64,000 nt of DNA, taken from contig CAIIXF020000012.1 in NCBI GenBank assembly GCA_903813345.2, positions 21,836,184 to 21,900,183 on the forward strand, read 5' to 3'. The stretch's first letter is position 1. Every line of letters starts with the position of its first letter. This document shows, piece by piece, positions 33,143 to 44,116 of the stretch. The notes under the pieces were generated by a model. That model saw nothing but the letters and a program-made list of their open reading frames with translations. It ran no database searches and had not been told where the DNA came from. A program made the translations under genes and the position numbers. The DNA comes from Owenia fusiformis. Lineage: Eukaryota; Annelida; Polychaeta; Sabellida; Oweniidae.

Positions 33143-34330
33143 TTACACCCCAGTCACATTTGTCGTACGGCGGCCGTAAGTCGACCGCAGCTCGATTAAA
33201 TCAGTGGATTACTGCGGCGAGCGTAGGAAAACTGCGATCGCCTTGCGGTTTCCGTACGGCGTATCCAGTTTTTTACAGGCCGAAGGGTAGTCGTAGAAAT
33301 TATAAATCGGAGTTACAATGTTTGTTCATTTCTGCAGTCGTCCCCGTAGAAATCAACAGGCCATTGCCAGATTGCAGAACGGTCCCATGGTAGACGCACG
33401 TCTGGATTACGTTGACTTGCGTCTGCCGTATCGTTTTGATGGGTTATGTACATTCGGTAAACAATTTATCAGTTGCTGTCATATCTTTGCTGTGAACACA
33501 AAGCGAAAGGTATTAGTGTTTGATGTAAGGTCACTGATCACAGCAACCTTTATTACAAATGATTTACACCCCTGTCACATTTCCTACGGCGACCTTGCGG
33601 TCTATCATTTCTGCGGCCAGTAACATTTCTACGCTCACCGTGGAATTTCTGCGCTCTCGTACTTTTGCAGTCACATTTCCCACGGCAGCCGCACAGTGAA
33701 TTTTAAATTTCTGTTGATAAATAATACTTTTTTTCATTTAATTTACATCGGGACAATTTATAAATGTTATTCATAGTGCTAGGATGTAATATCAAATGAA
33801 AAGTGATCATGAAACATTGACAAATAATGATTCACTCTTGTTGAGCCAGTTGATTTCTACGGGGACCTCAGAAATGAACAAATATTATAACTCCGATTTG
33901 TAATTTCTACGGCGACTCTGCGGCCTGTAAAAAACTGGATACGCCGTACGGAGGCCACAAGGCGAGCGTAGTTTTCCTACGCTCGCCGCAGAAATACATT
34001 GATTTAATTGATCTGCGGTCGACGCACGGCCTCCGTACGACAAATGTGACTGGGATGTAAGTTACTATTGGTCAGTGTATCACATAACACTTTTTATTTG
34101 ATGTATATCCTAGCACTATAAATATTATTTATAAAGTGTACTGATTTAATAGAAAATAACATTAACGTCTATCAATAGAAATTCAAAATTCGCCGTGCGG
34201 CGCGGCTGTCGTGGGAAATTTGACTGCAAACGTATCCGACCGCAGAAATTCTACGGCGAGCGTAGAAATGTTACTGACCGCAGAGATGATAGACCACACG
34301 GTCGCCGTAGGATATGTGACTGGGGTGTTA
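33143..34330. mobile_element. Long-TIR MITE (outer element) split by a second copy
   Basis: The left end is TTACACCCCAGTCACATTT (33143) and the right end ATGTGACTGGGGTGTTA (to 34330). The body is rich in CGTACGG, CTACGGCGAGCG and GACCGCAG motifs. It is interrupted from 33564 to 34060 by a related element in opposite orientation; the two outer parts together match the structure seen, reversed, at 36.93-37.52 kb. No transposase is encoded. Confidence 0.65.
33564..34060. mobile_element. Nested long-TIR MITE (inner element)
   Basis: 497 bp, left end TTACACCCCTGTCACATTT, right end AAATGTGACTGGGATGTAA. TA is present at both edges, compatible with a TA target. The AT-rich core (ATAAATAATAC, ACAAATAATGATTCA) recurs at 36.10-36.29 kb. 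Confidence 0.7.
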
Positions 34331-34462
34331 GGAAAACTACGCAGAAATTCTACGGCGAGCGTAGAAATGTTACTGACCGCAGAACGAGAGGTCATCGCCT
34401 AATTTGATCAACGTCTAAGAGCAGGTCGTCTTTACAAGAAAGTTCACTTTTTAACATAAATC

Positions 34463-34715
34463 ATGTTAACAACCTCTGACTACATCTGTCATGTTAACAA
34501 TCTCTGACTACATCTGTCATATTAACAACCTCTGACTACATCTGTCATGTTAACAATCTCTGACTCTATCTGCCATGTTAACAGCCTCTGACTACACTTG
34601 TCATGTAAATAAAGTCTGACTTCATGTATTATATGTTAACAATTTCTGAATACACCTGCCATGTTAACAACCTTTGACATCAACAATCTCTGACTACATC
34701 TGTCATGCGTCTGAT
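34463..34715. repeat. 28-bp minisatellite
   Basis: About nine imperfect copies of CATGTTAACAATCTCTGACT plus ACATCTGT. There are no spacers between units. Confidence 0.85.
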
Positions 34716-35890
34716 TTTTATGACTTTGTCAACATTTGTTAAAAAAAAGTGTGGGCCAGTTACCATTTATACAATTTTAAAATTCTTTTAAGTTATTCTA
34801 TTTATTCGTTCAACAACCAACACTTTTTGATAAATCATAAAATCAAGTGACTACATGTTTTGCAAGTTTTTACCATTGATTGAAGCCTATGACAACCTTG
34901 CCCAAATTCATTAATTTATTAATTGACAGTGTACATTTTAGCTGAACTTAGCAGTACACGTAGCAGCTAAGTGCTTGCCCATAGCCACTCCTCTTCGCAA
35001 ATTACATCGCCATTGCTCGTCATCGAAATTCTGATCGTCGAATAGTAAACATTCATTTTGTATTGGATGTACATAACTAGAGACCGCCTTATTTCGCATA
35101 TATGAAAATATAAAACATATCTAGGTACATATATCTTTATATGTGACATCGATCAGGAATTATTGACATATTGACAATATTAGGTTGTAATTTCTTGCGG
35201 TAAATTCAAATTGTATCTTTAAACGACTGTTTCATCTTAACTATTCGTTTTATCGGATGTAAAACAAACGGTATGCATAGTTTAACATCTTTCACTTCTA
35301 AAACAGCATAAAATATCACAATATCATCACTTTATGCTGCAATAATACGACTTAAAAGATTATGGTACTAATATTCTTTGGTTTTTGGGCGCCATGCCTG
35401 GTCTTTACCATCACCCTTGAAATTAGCTCCGCTCACTAAGCATAGGGTGTTAAAGTTAAGTAAGTTACGAAGATCAGAGGCCTCATCATCCGCTCGTTGC
35501 AACGCAGATTTGCAAGCGCAACGTAACGCAAGTTTTGGCGAATCGCAATCCGGATTTGTATCATCCACTCGGCGCAATGCAATCGCAAATGGGAAGATGT
35601 TTCAATCGCAACTGACCAAAAGGTTGCGATAGCTCTTTCCCTGCCGCAAATCAATCGCAAATATTACCCATCTTTAAGACAATTGTTATCTATTTTAAAT
35701 GTGTCAATCTAGGAGTTTCTTTATTGATTGCGTAAGTATGTTGCTAAGGGGACTGTGTAATAAAAAGTTAAAACCTTCGAATTTTATAATTAAATCCAAA
35801 TTCTGATCGCAAATCCAAGAAAACGAAACGCAATATTCATTCCGGCATCGTTAAAAATGGGCAAAGCTTTGAGGTTCTTTGCAACAGGTA
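34716..35890. other. Non-coding region with a GC-richer patch
   Basis: Mostly AT-rich. At 35370-35670 there is a GC-richer stretch with many AATCGCAA/TTGCGATT motifs and overlapping frames on both strands, none with recognisable protein features. Confidence 0.35.
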
Positions 35891-36290
35891 ACTTACACCC
35901 CAGCCACATTTGTCGTACGGAGGCCGTGCGTCGACCGCAGATCAATTAAATCAGTGTATCTCTGCGGCGAGCGTAGGAAACTACGCTCGCCTTGCGGCCT
36001 CAGTACGGCGTATCCAGTTTTTTACAGGCCGCAGGGTCGCCATAGAAATTATAATATGTGCAATAAGAGATCTCTTAATATTGATAGGCTATAATCACTA
36101 ATTTAAATTTCTGTTGATAAATAATACTTTTTTCATTTTATTTACATCGGGACAATTTACAAATGTTATTCATAGTGCTAGGAAGTAATATCAAATGAAA
36201 AGTGATCGTGAAACATTGACAAATAATGATTCAATCTTGTTGAGCCAGTTGATTTCTACGGGGACCTCAGAAATAACAAATATTATAATG
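35891..36290. mobile_element. Truncated copy of the long-TIR MITE
   Basis: Begins TTACACCCCAGCCACATTT and carries the CGTACGGAGGCC end block. It then joins the core sequence (36100-36290) in the orientation of the inner element at 33.56-34.06 kb. It stops at the LINE fragment without a right end. Confidence 0.65.
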
Positions 36291-36660
36291 GAGACAAAAA
36301 GAAGTGTAGAATTGGCTGATGTTACATCTAAATAAGGCAATTTCTGTTTAACATTTTCGTAAAAATCACATCTTGATCATCAATGGCTACATAATAAGAA
36401 ATGCTTTTCATCTTCTACACTATCCATGCCACATAATAAGCATTTCCTTTCGTGTAATGGTATACCTGTGTAGCGCCCTGTTTCAATTACTAAGGGCAAA
36501 GTACCAGTTCTGAATCTCGCAAGTGACCTACGGTGATGCTTTGGTAGGGCCAAATACCCTTCCTTGCAAACACTATATTTGTACAGTCTATATTGCCTCA
36601 ATTTATTGCCATTAATTTCATTATTTCTATCATCCCATATGTTATGGATTTTATCAGAAT
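36290..36660 (-). pseudogene. LINE C-terminal fragment (zinc-knuckle region)
   Basis: Reading downward from 36660 gives WDDRNNE, then HHRRSLARFRTGTLPL, ETGRYTGIP, CLLCGMDSVEDEKHFLLCSH, two stops, and a further open stretch (SRCDFYENVKQKL). The C-x2-C ... VEDE-x-HFLL-x-C pattern is the zinc-binding tail found at the C-terminus of several LINE reverse transcriptases. It differs from the C-terminus of the 3-kb element, so it is another family. Truncated and dead. Confidence 0.65.
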
Positions 36661-36929
36661 TAGAGTAAATAACTAGAACTAGAGTAAATACTAGTATTAC
36701 AGATAAGATCCAGGAGTTTCACTTAATGACACAATTGGCCAAGGTCAACTTGAATGTATAATTTCCCTCTAAATAAACGTCCATGGGGGTATTTTGAAAT
36801 GAAATGAGAAATTACATTGACCCACCATCGAACGAAAATCGGTAGTTGTTAATTGGGGGTTTCGATGGCATGGAAATGATTTTAACAACGGTTGGAATAT
36901 TGGAATTTCACTGGAAAGGTGCAAGCGGT
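36661..36929. other. Spacer, nothing recognised
   Basis: Short AT-rich stretch between the LINE fragment and the next MITE copy; no feature seen. Confidence 0.35.
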
Positions 36930-37524
36930 CCTTCACTTCCCGGTCACAGCGACCGCGCGGTCTATCATTTCTGCGATCAATAACATTTCTACGCTCCCCG
37001 TAGAATTTCTGCGGTCGGATACTTTTGCAGTCACATTTCTAACGGCAACCATACGTCGAGTTTTTGAATTTCTGTTGATTAACGTTAATTTTGCTTTTTA
37101 TTTTATCTACATCAGTACAATTTATAAATGTTTTTTGTCGAGTTAGGATATAGTATCGAATAAAAAGTGCAAGTGAAATATAAGTTGCTGTGGTATCATT
37201 GACCTTACATCAATCAGTATACGCATTGTTTACAGCATGACCGAAACCTGAAAACTGACATAAAAACGGTTTCCAAAGGTACATTACCAATCAAACCGTA
37301 CAACAGACGCAAGTTAACGGCAAAGCCGACGTGCGGGCACCGTTGGACCTTACTGCGGTCTGGCAACGGCCTGTTGATTTCTACGGGGACTGCAGATATG
37401 AGCAAATGTTATAACTCCGAGTTATCATTGTTACGGCTACCCCGCGGCCTGTAAAAAGCTGGATACGCCGTACGGAGACCGCGAGCGTAGAAATTCACTG
37501 ATTTAATTGATCTGCAGACTGTAG
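36930..37524. mobile_element. Long-TIR MITE copy, right end missing
   Basis: Left arm (36940-37080) with CTATCATTTCTGCG and TTTCTACGCTCCCCGTAG, an AT-rich core, then an arm with AACGGCCTGTTGATTTCTACG and GGATACGCCGTACGG. It ends near TTGATCTGCAG without the terminal CACATTTGTCG block. In reverse it matches the interrupted element at 33.14-34.33 kb. Confidence 0.65.
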
Positions 37525-37534
37525 TCCATCCTCT

Positions 37535-37920
37535 CACATGCTCTCAACCGAGTAAAGTTTCGTGTGTACAGACTTTCATCTGAGTGCATCCTTCTCAGTA
37601 GACTCTCTCACCCGTGTGAAACCACGTCGTACATACTCTAACCTGCGACCCGGGTGCACCTTCGACAGTAAATACTTTCACCAGACGAGTGCACCGTTGT
37701 AAGTACACTTTAAAAAACCAGGGCACCCTCGTGATATCACACTCAAATACAATGAGAGTGAATGAGGGTGTGTACTGACTAGAGTGCACTCTCGGGTGAG
37801 AGTGTCTGACGATGGTGCACCACATGTAGGGTGAGAGTGTGTACTGACGAGGGTGCACTCGGATTAGATTATGCGATGACGAGGGTGCACTAGGGTGAGA
37901 ATATGTACTGCTATTCAACT
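37535..37920. repeat. Palindromic minisatellite
   Basis: 37535-37735 carries repeated TCTCACCC, GTGCACC and AGTACACT-type motifs. 37750-37920 carries their complements (GGGTGAGAGTGT, GAGGGTGCACT, GTGTACTGAC) in units of roughly 40-55 bp. The two halves form an imperfect inverted repeat. Confidence 0.65.
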
Positions 37921-37924
37921 ATTA

Positions 37925-39542
37925 ATGTGTTCCAGATCGCGAATTTATTATGTATTAACTAAATGCTGTACAAGAATAATAAACTTAGAAATAAATCACA
38001 CAAAGACTGAACTTTATCAGTGATGTTACACGTTGATATTTTTTGATTGAAATAATCACTTTCTATATATTTTAAAGTAAAACTGAACTCGAGATAAGTA
38101 TTTGAATAAGGCCCGATGAGTCCATGGGTTTAAAAAAGTTTGTGACACGGACATTGTTTTTTACCAATATGATTTCCCGCCAATTTATATACAAGGGTTG
38201 TTCAAAAAGTTTTACACAAATATATCTAATTATGAAAATAATGGACCAATCTTGCTCATAATTGGTACGTATGTGCCCCCATCTTATTCCCTTACACTTC
38301 CAAGGTTTCGTGGATATACATGTACACGTGTACGTCTACTAATTAACATTCTACGGTCGCTATAGTAACCAAGGCGATGACAGAATGGTCCATATCATTT
38401 TGAAAAAAAGAAAACTAGTAATATATAAAGAACAAAATTACCAATCATGCAAAATTTACTTACATAAAATTACAACTTAGATTTAAACAATATCTAGTTT
38501 TGTTCTCCTGGCAAAAGTGAATCTAATATCAATATTTCCTATCTTGTTTTTTTAGCATGCCAAAGAATGACCATATAGTACTACGGCCAAGTCCATTTGT
38601 GTCCAAAACACCTAGATTCAATTTGACTTTAGATTCTTGTAGGGGACCCCAAGGCATGTAAAAAAAGTTTGTAAACCCTTGCAAAGCAGGCTCAAAAGTG
38701 CCGAGTCAGCAAATTTTAGCATTTTCGAGTCTGAGTTTGACCATATGCTTGAAACTACTGACACTGTTGTAAATGGTTAACCTTGCTATTCTGAAGATAG
38801 ATGTCAGGCTACACTGGACCATTATCTGAATGGAGTAGGATGAGCATGCGAGAAGGTCTACTGCATACCTGAATCAATTTTTGACAAAATCTGGAGCAAT
38901 TAATTATAAGATGAAGAAAGTAGCATAACATATAACATAATATTTTTGTAGACCTATATTGTTTAATTATTGTTTTCGAAATATTGTGTACGTACATCCA
39001 TGGGCTTTCAATAGAAGGGTAGGCAACTTCCCATATTTTTCAGACATACTGTAAGTATTGTGATTCTTGGGTTTTCAAAATTGGAGAAGAAATGCTTCCT
39101 ATGCACATTCCAAGGAAAAATTGTTTTGTGCTTTTCATGTATGATTTTAAGAAATAACCCAAAAATAAAAACATGATTACCTGCATACACGCTAATAATT
39201 TAATAGAAAATGGAATTCATCATAATTATGGCAACAATGAGACTGACCATTCCCCACAATTATATTTTTATTGGAAAGTGTTCCTGAATAATTATTACCC
39301 ACAATGCAACACTCGAAGAGAACATTTTGATACCTCTTTTCCTTACTTGTCTTTTTGTTTATTTTTAAATGAGATTAATCATGTTTCATGTTTTAATCAT
39401 ATTCAAAATTGATTTTTTCTTTTTAAGATATGCAGATATGCAACTCCATGTTATTACATGAGAACTTCAAAATGAGCAGTGCCATGCTCCCCATTGCAAT
39501 GCAGGTGAATTCTTTTGCACAAAATGTAGAGAATTTAATTAA
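37925..39542. other. Intergenic, nothing recognised
   Basis: AT-rich. A lone sequence TACAAGGGTTGTTCAAAAAGT at about 38191 resembles a mariner end, but I found no partner. No coding region is supported. Confidence 0.4.
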
Positions 39543-41290
39543 CTACATGTTTCACCCCAAATAACATTGCCACATATAAGATGAGAATATCTTAGTGAAT
39601 AAAATACCAATTGTCCTAGAAATTGCATTGACAGAAGCAATATGCCGTTTCCAGTTCAAGTGTTTATCTATTATTATACCAAGAAAGTTTATATGATCAA
39701 CTTGTTCAAGTTGCTTGTCATTAAGATAGATTTTAATATTATTTGCGTTAAATCTTTTTTGTCTTGAGGAAAAAAATGATATATTTTGTTTTATTAGCAT
39801 TGAGTGATAATTTGTTTGTGACTAGCCATTCTTCAATATGTTTCAGTTCAGTATTTAAAGTTTCTGTCAGGTCATTTAGATTTTTGCCTTTAATCAATAA
39901 GTTAGTATCATCCTGTTTGTTGGTTATTTTCACATTATTTTGAATCAAGAAGTCAGGGATATTATTATTTTTGTTTTTTATTTTGAGTATCTTATTAATA
40001 ATTTGCCAATTTGCCTTTATGTTGCCTTGATTCAGTTTAAATTTGTTATTATGTATTGCTTTTCAGATAATTAATTGTACTTTTCAATTGATTTGCATAA
40101 GATTTATATTGTTTTTTATTTTGATCTGTGGGATTCCTGAGATATTTCTTGTATAGTTTGCTTTTATGTCTAATTGATTTAAGTATTGCTGATGTAATCC
40201 ATGGTTTTTGATTATTATTGTATAGTTTAATTGTGATCTGTTTTAATGGGAAGCATTCATCATAAAATTCTGATAGTTTTTCCTCAAATTTATACAAGTA
40301 TATAAGATTCATTAACATCATTGAAATTTGTAATATCAATCCAAGATTCATTAGAGAGGATTTCTTTAAATGTTAAGATGCTTTCATTAGTATATTCTCT
40401 TATAGACTTTTTCATTGATGTTGTTTTGTTAACAGGTTTGTTGGAAACAGCAAATATTGGAAAGTGATCTGATATGTCATTATATATAATTCCACATAAG
40501 TCAACTTTAGTATCATTAGTAAAGATGTTATCTATGAGAGTGGCTGAAGTAGAAGTTACTCTAGTTGCTTTATATATTACAGGCATAAGGTTATATGAAG
40601 ACATAATGTTGTAAAAGTTTTCAGTATTTTCATGTTCAACAGATTTAAAAAGATCAATGTTAAAATCTCCAGCAATATAGCTTAATTTGTTATTTTCTCT
40701 TGAAAGTAAAGATAGGTTTACATCGAGGTCATTGTTCAATTCCTCTAGATCAACATTCGGTGGCTTATACACAGGTTATTAAAATATTCTTTCCATTTTC
40801 AACAATCATCTCTATGGTTATGACATCACAATTGACATTGTAAAATTTTAAATCAAATCTCTCCTTGATATTAATAGATTCATGAAAAAGGAGACCAACA
40901 CCGCCTCCTCTAGTTGTTCTTGAGTTGAAAAATCCTCGGTAATTTAGAAATTCAGAAAAGTTGTCTTTTTGATCTTTATACAGCCAAGTTTCAGAGAGAG
41001 CAATGACAGATATATTTTTATCGATAGACGCAAGTAGATTAGACAATTTCCAATGATTTGATGACAAACTACGAATATTGCAGTGTGAAATAGACATAAC
41101 TATGTTATTCTTGGAATTGAGATTATTATTGAAGTCAGAAAGTGTGATATATTCATTCTTAGCCATGTATTCCTTGGTTGTGTTATCAAAGTCTGGGGCG
41201 TCAGGATCATCATCTCTGATTTCAAGCGGATTAAAAATTCTATTTTCAAAATTAATGATCGAGTCACCATTTGGAACAATATCAATAAAT
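39543..41290 (-). pseudogene. Second LINE copy, internally deleted
   Basis: Related to the element at 2.9-6.1 kb. From 41290 downward it reads an N-terminal acidic region, MAKNEYITL, HCNIRSL, LSETWLYKD, TRGGGVG, YKPPNVD, GDFNID, and SDHFPI across three frames. It then continues to a point matching about residue 371 of the other copy, near 39910. There it jumps directly to DDTNLL, so about 280 residues covering reverse-transcriptase fingers and the first catalytic Asp are missing. A further small deletion and truncation follow near 39543. Confidence 0.8.
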
Positions 41291-43099
41291 GGTAGATTCT
41301 ATTATATTAAAAAAAGAAATTCAGACCATGGGCATGACACATGTGTATTCAGATTAACCAGTATACAAAAGTAGAAGCATTACACACAAACAGATCCCCT
41401 TTATGAATGTTACAAAATTTGAAAAAAGGAAGACTCAATATAAATTGAAACATGATGTTCTGTGAACACAGAACTATGCTAGATGTAAGGGGAAAATACA
41501 TATTTGTGGCTCGGTTGAATGACATATAAACATAACAGTGAATGTAAGAACCAAACAGAATAAAAACAATTTAACAGATTTAAGAACAATTGCGCATGTG
41601 CACTATGACGTACCTGGCAGGTATTGTTTAGGTGTAAAAGTGAAACATAAAGTTATTATAGCAAACTCCCTGCCTCCATGATCCATACTCAAAAGCATCT
41701 AAAAATGAAATCTCATTGAAAGATGACCAAAGTGGTTACAGCATAAACTGCGCATGCGCTAAAAATACGAAAGGTTAATTCATAGATGCATTAAAACATT
41801 ATATAAAAAATGATTAAAGACATGTTAATGAGATTTCTCCGTGGCATTTTTTCTTTATTCCTTTTTGTTTTGAATTTTTTACACCATAACATTAACAGCT
41901 TTTCACCACGTAGAATTTTAAAATATTAAGTTTGAAAATTCCATATTTATAATGGAGCTCAATGGGAAAAATGACATAATTTGGATTATTTTCAAACGTA
42001 GCGGCGCGATTTTTCTTGAAATTGACAGATATAATAAATATTGGTAAGACGAAATGTTTGAAGAAAAATGAAGAAACGTCACCGTCTTGGATACGCAAAA
42101 TATAGAAAAACGTGAAATAATCATAAAAACCTGTAAAAATAGATTGAAGGGGGGTGATATTCATTTTAATGTGCCTTTCACTACTACAGGGTAACCATAG
42201 ATTTGGTAATGGCTTACTAATTTTAAAAGCATATCTTCCAGCATGTGTATCAAGCAGAAGTAATACAATAAGTGAGTTATCATTAATTGGAATGGTATTA
42301 TTATATTCCTTAGCAATGATGACAAAAAGGTAAAATCAATCATATAACATGCTAGTTCTTACCATCAAATCGATCTGTTATAATGCATATTAAAGAATAT
42401 AGCAGTATATCTTCAAATTCAAGAATTGAGCTATAATTGTAAGATAATAGATAAATTGCTAATCTCTGTATAATCCCTTTCTCTGAATCATACTAAATTA
42501 TAATATTTCGGTATGCTTATTTTAGCTGCTGTTGTTATGTCACTTGATGAGATATTCAGTAACATGCTGTCACTAGAGACAAGACTTGACACTAAATAAT
42601 CACTCGAAATAAACAATATGATTCTTCATATTTTCTTCTTTTGTTATACTTCCATTCTTGAAAATTAGCATTCAAAGCTTTTCAATGCAATCATGAATTT
42701 AGTGATCTGACCCTTAAAAAACTTTTCAGGGGGAATAGTTTGTCCACCTGTAACCCTTAGGTGTATTTTCTAGCCATATTTTCCAAGGCCTGCTGGAACC
42801 TATTTTAGTGTGCAAGTTTAGCATTGTTTTCCCATTGATCATTTGAGTTCTCATGTCAATAAATGGAAATAAAAAGGATAGAGTAGTTTATTTTATTGTA
42901 AAAATCAAAAATAAAACAAGGTTTGGTCAGGAAGGGAACAGGTGAAATCCTTGGGATATATGAATTAATTAATTATAAGTTAGAAACATATTCATGTTTC
43001 CACAATTTAGGGTAACCCTGTGTATTATTCTACTGTGCATGGTTATACCCGTGCAAAATATTACAAAATGTTATTTACTTAAGTATATGTAGTCCGGTA
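41291..43099. other. Intergenic, nothing recognised
   Basis: AT-rich sequence. Short frames on the minus strand around 41.9-42.3 kb have no recognisable motifs. Confidence 0.4.
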
Positions 43100-44116
43100 T
43101 ACAGTGTGTCCCAAAAAAAAGGAAACCGGCAATAGATTGCTTATTTCTCAAATATGAATAATAATAGGAAAATTTCACAGCTACCATCTGATAGGTTATG
43201 ATGTCCTTTTTCTTATGATACCAAAGGTGTTTATTTTTCTTCACGGATGACTGAGTTCTAAGAGATTTAAGTGACCATGTCAGAAATTGGTTTGTGCCAC
43301 TTTTTCTGTCATGAATGGCTGAACAATGAGGGATTAAAATGGCTATGCAAGACATTGTCCTATTCGAAATACACATTTCTGAACAAGCATTCAACATAGC
43401 AAGTTCATGCAGCTGACCAAAGATCAAAGAGTATTTGTAGTGCTCCTCCTCATCGTCAGATTATCATTCGGGACAGATTAAGGGCGCTGTTCAACAGAAG
43501 AGTGATTGCCTTGAACCACGAGATTGAGTTCATCGAGATCCCCAGACCTGACACCCTGTGACTTCTCCCTTTTTGGGTTATCTCAAGGGTAAAGTCTTCA
43601 CAACACCACCAAGAGACGTTGATGATCTAAGGGCCAGGATTGTCGCAGCAGTGGAGGATTTAAGGGGACAGAGAGACATCATCGGGGATGCCGTACGTGC
43701 GATGAGATCAAGGGCAGACATTTGCATTGAAAGGAATGGGGGTCATGTTGAAGGACACTGGGGTTAAAACAACTTTGAATGGACATTGGGATTTAAAAGG
43801 GGTGTTAAATATGATATGTGTAATTTTAATTGGAATAAATGAGTAAAAGAGTGATATCCTGATGTTTGTTGTTACTTATCACTTTGTTATGATGATGAAA
43901 TTGACTTGGCTGAAAGTGGTACAAACTCATTTCTGACATGGTCACTTAAATCCCTTATAACTCAGTCATCCATGAAGGAAAATAGGCAACTTTGGTATCA
44001 TAAGAAAGAGGACATCATAATCTATCAGATGGTAGCTGTGAAATTTTCATATCATTATTCATATTTGAGAAATAAGCAATCTATTGCTGGTTTCCTTTTT
44101 TTTGGGACACCCTGTA
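43100..44116. mobile_element. Mariner-like element with ~200-bp inverted ends, deletion derivative
   Basis: Ends TACAGTGTGTCCC and GGGACACCCTGTA with TA at the borders. The inverted arms (43100-43310, 43905-44116) share CAATAGATTGCT/AGCAATCTATTG and TGACATGGTCACTTAA. About 1.02 kb in total, with a transposase remnant in the middle. Confidence 0.8.
43385..43767 (+). pseudogene. Mariner-type transposase remnant
   Basis: Starts near 43408 with LTKDQRVFVV, an N-terminal signature, then most of the protein is missing. The end follows: RLRALFNRRVIALNHEIE, RSPDLTPCDF, GYLKGKVFTTPP, LRARIVAAVEDLR and a C-terminal CIERNGGHVEGHW before TAA. At least two frame changes (near 43535 and 43570) break it. 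Confidence 0.75.

Noticed and set aside
33124-33623. Overlapping frames of 89-101 codons on the plus strand
   Set aside because: They lie inside GC-rich MITE arms, mirror each other on both strands and lack protein motifs.
34463-34715. Regular 28-bp repeats that could suggest a CRISPR array
   Set aside because: The units are contiguous with no spacers, and the genome is eukaryotic. It is a minisatellite.
35368-35660. Overlapping frames of 69-84 codons on both strands
   Set aside because: All three arise from a repeat-rich GC patch with TTGCGATT motifs, and none has a recognisable domain or splice context.
38191-38211. A mariner-like end (AAGGGTTGTTCAAAAAGT)
   Set aside because: No matching inverted end was found within several kilobases, so no element can be defined.
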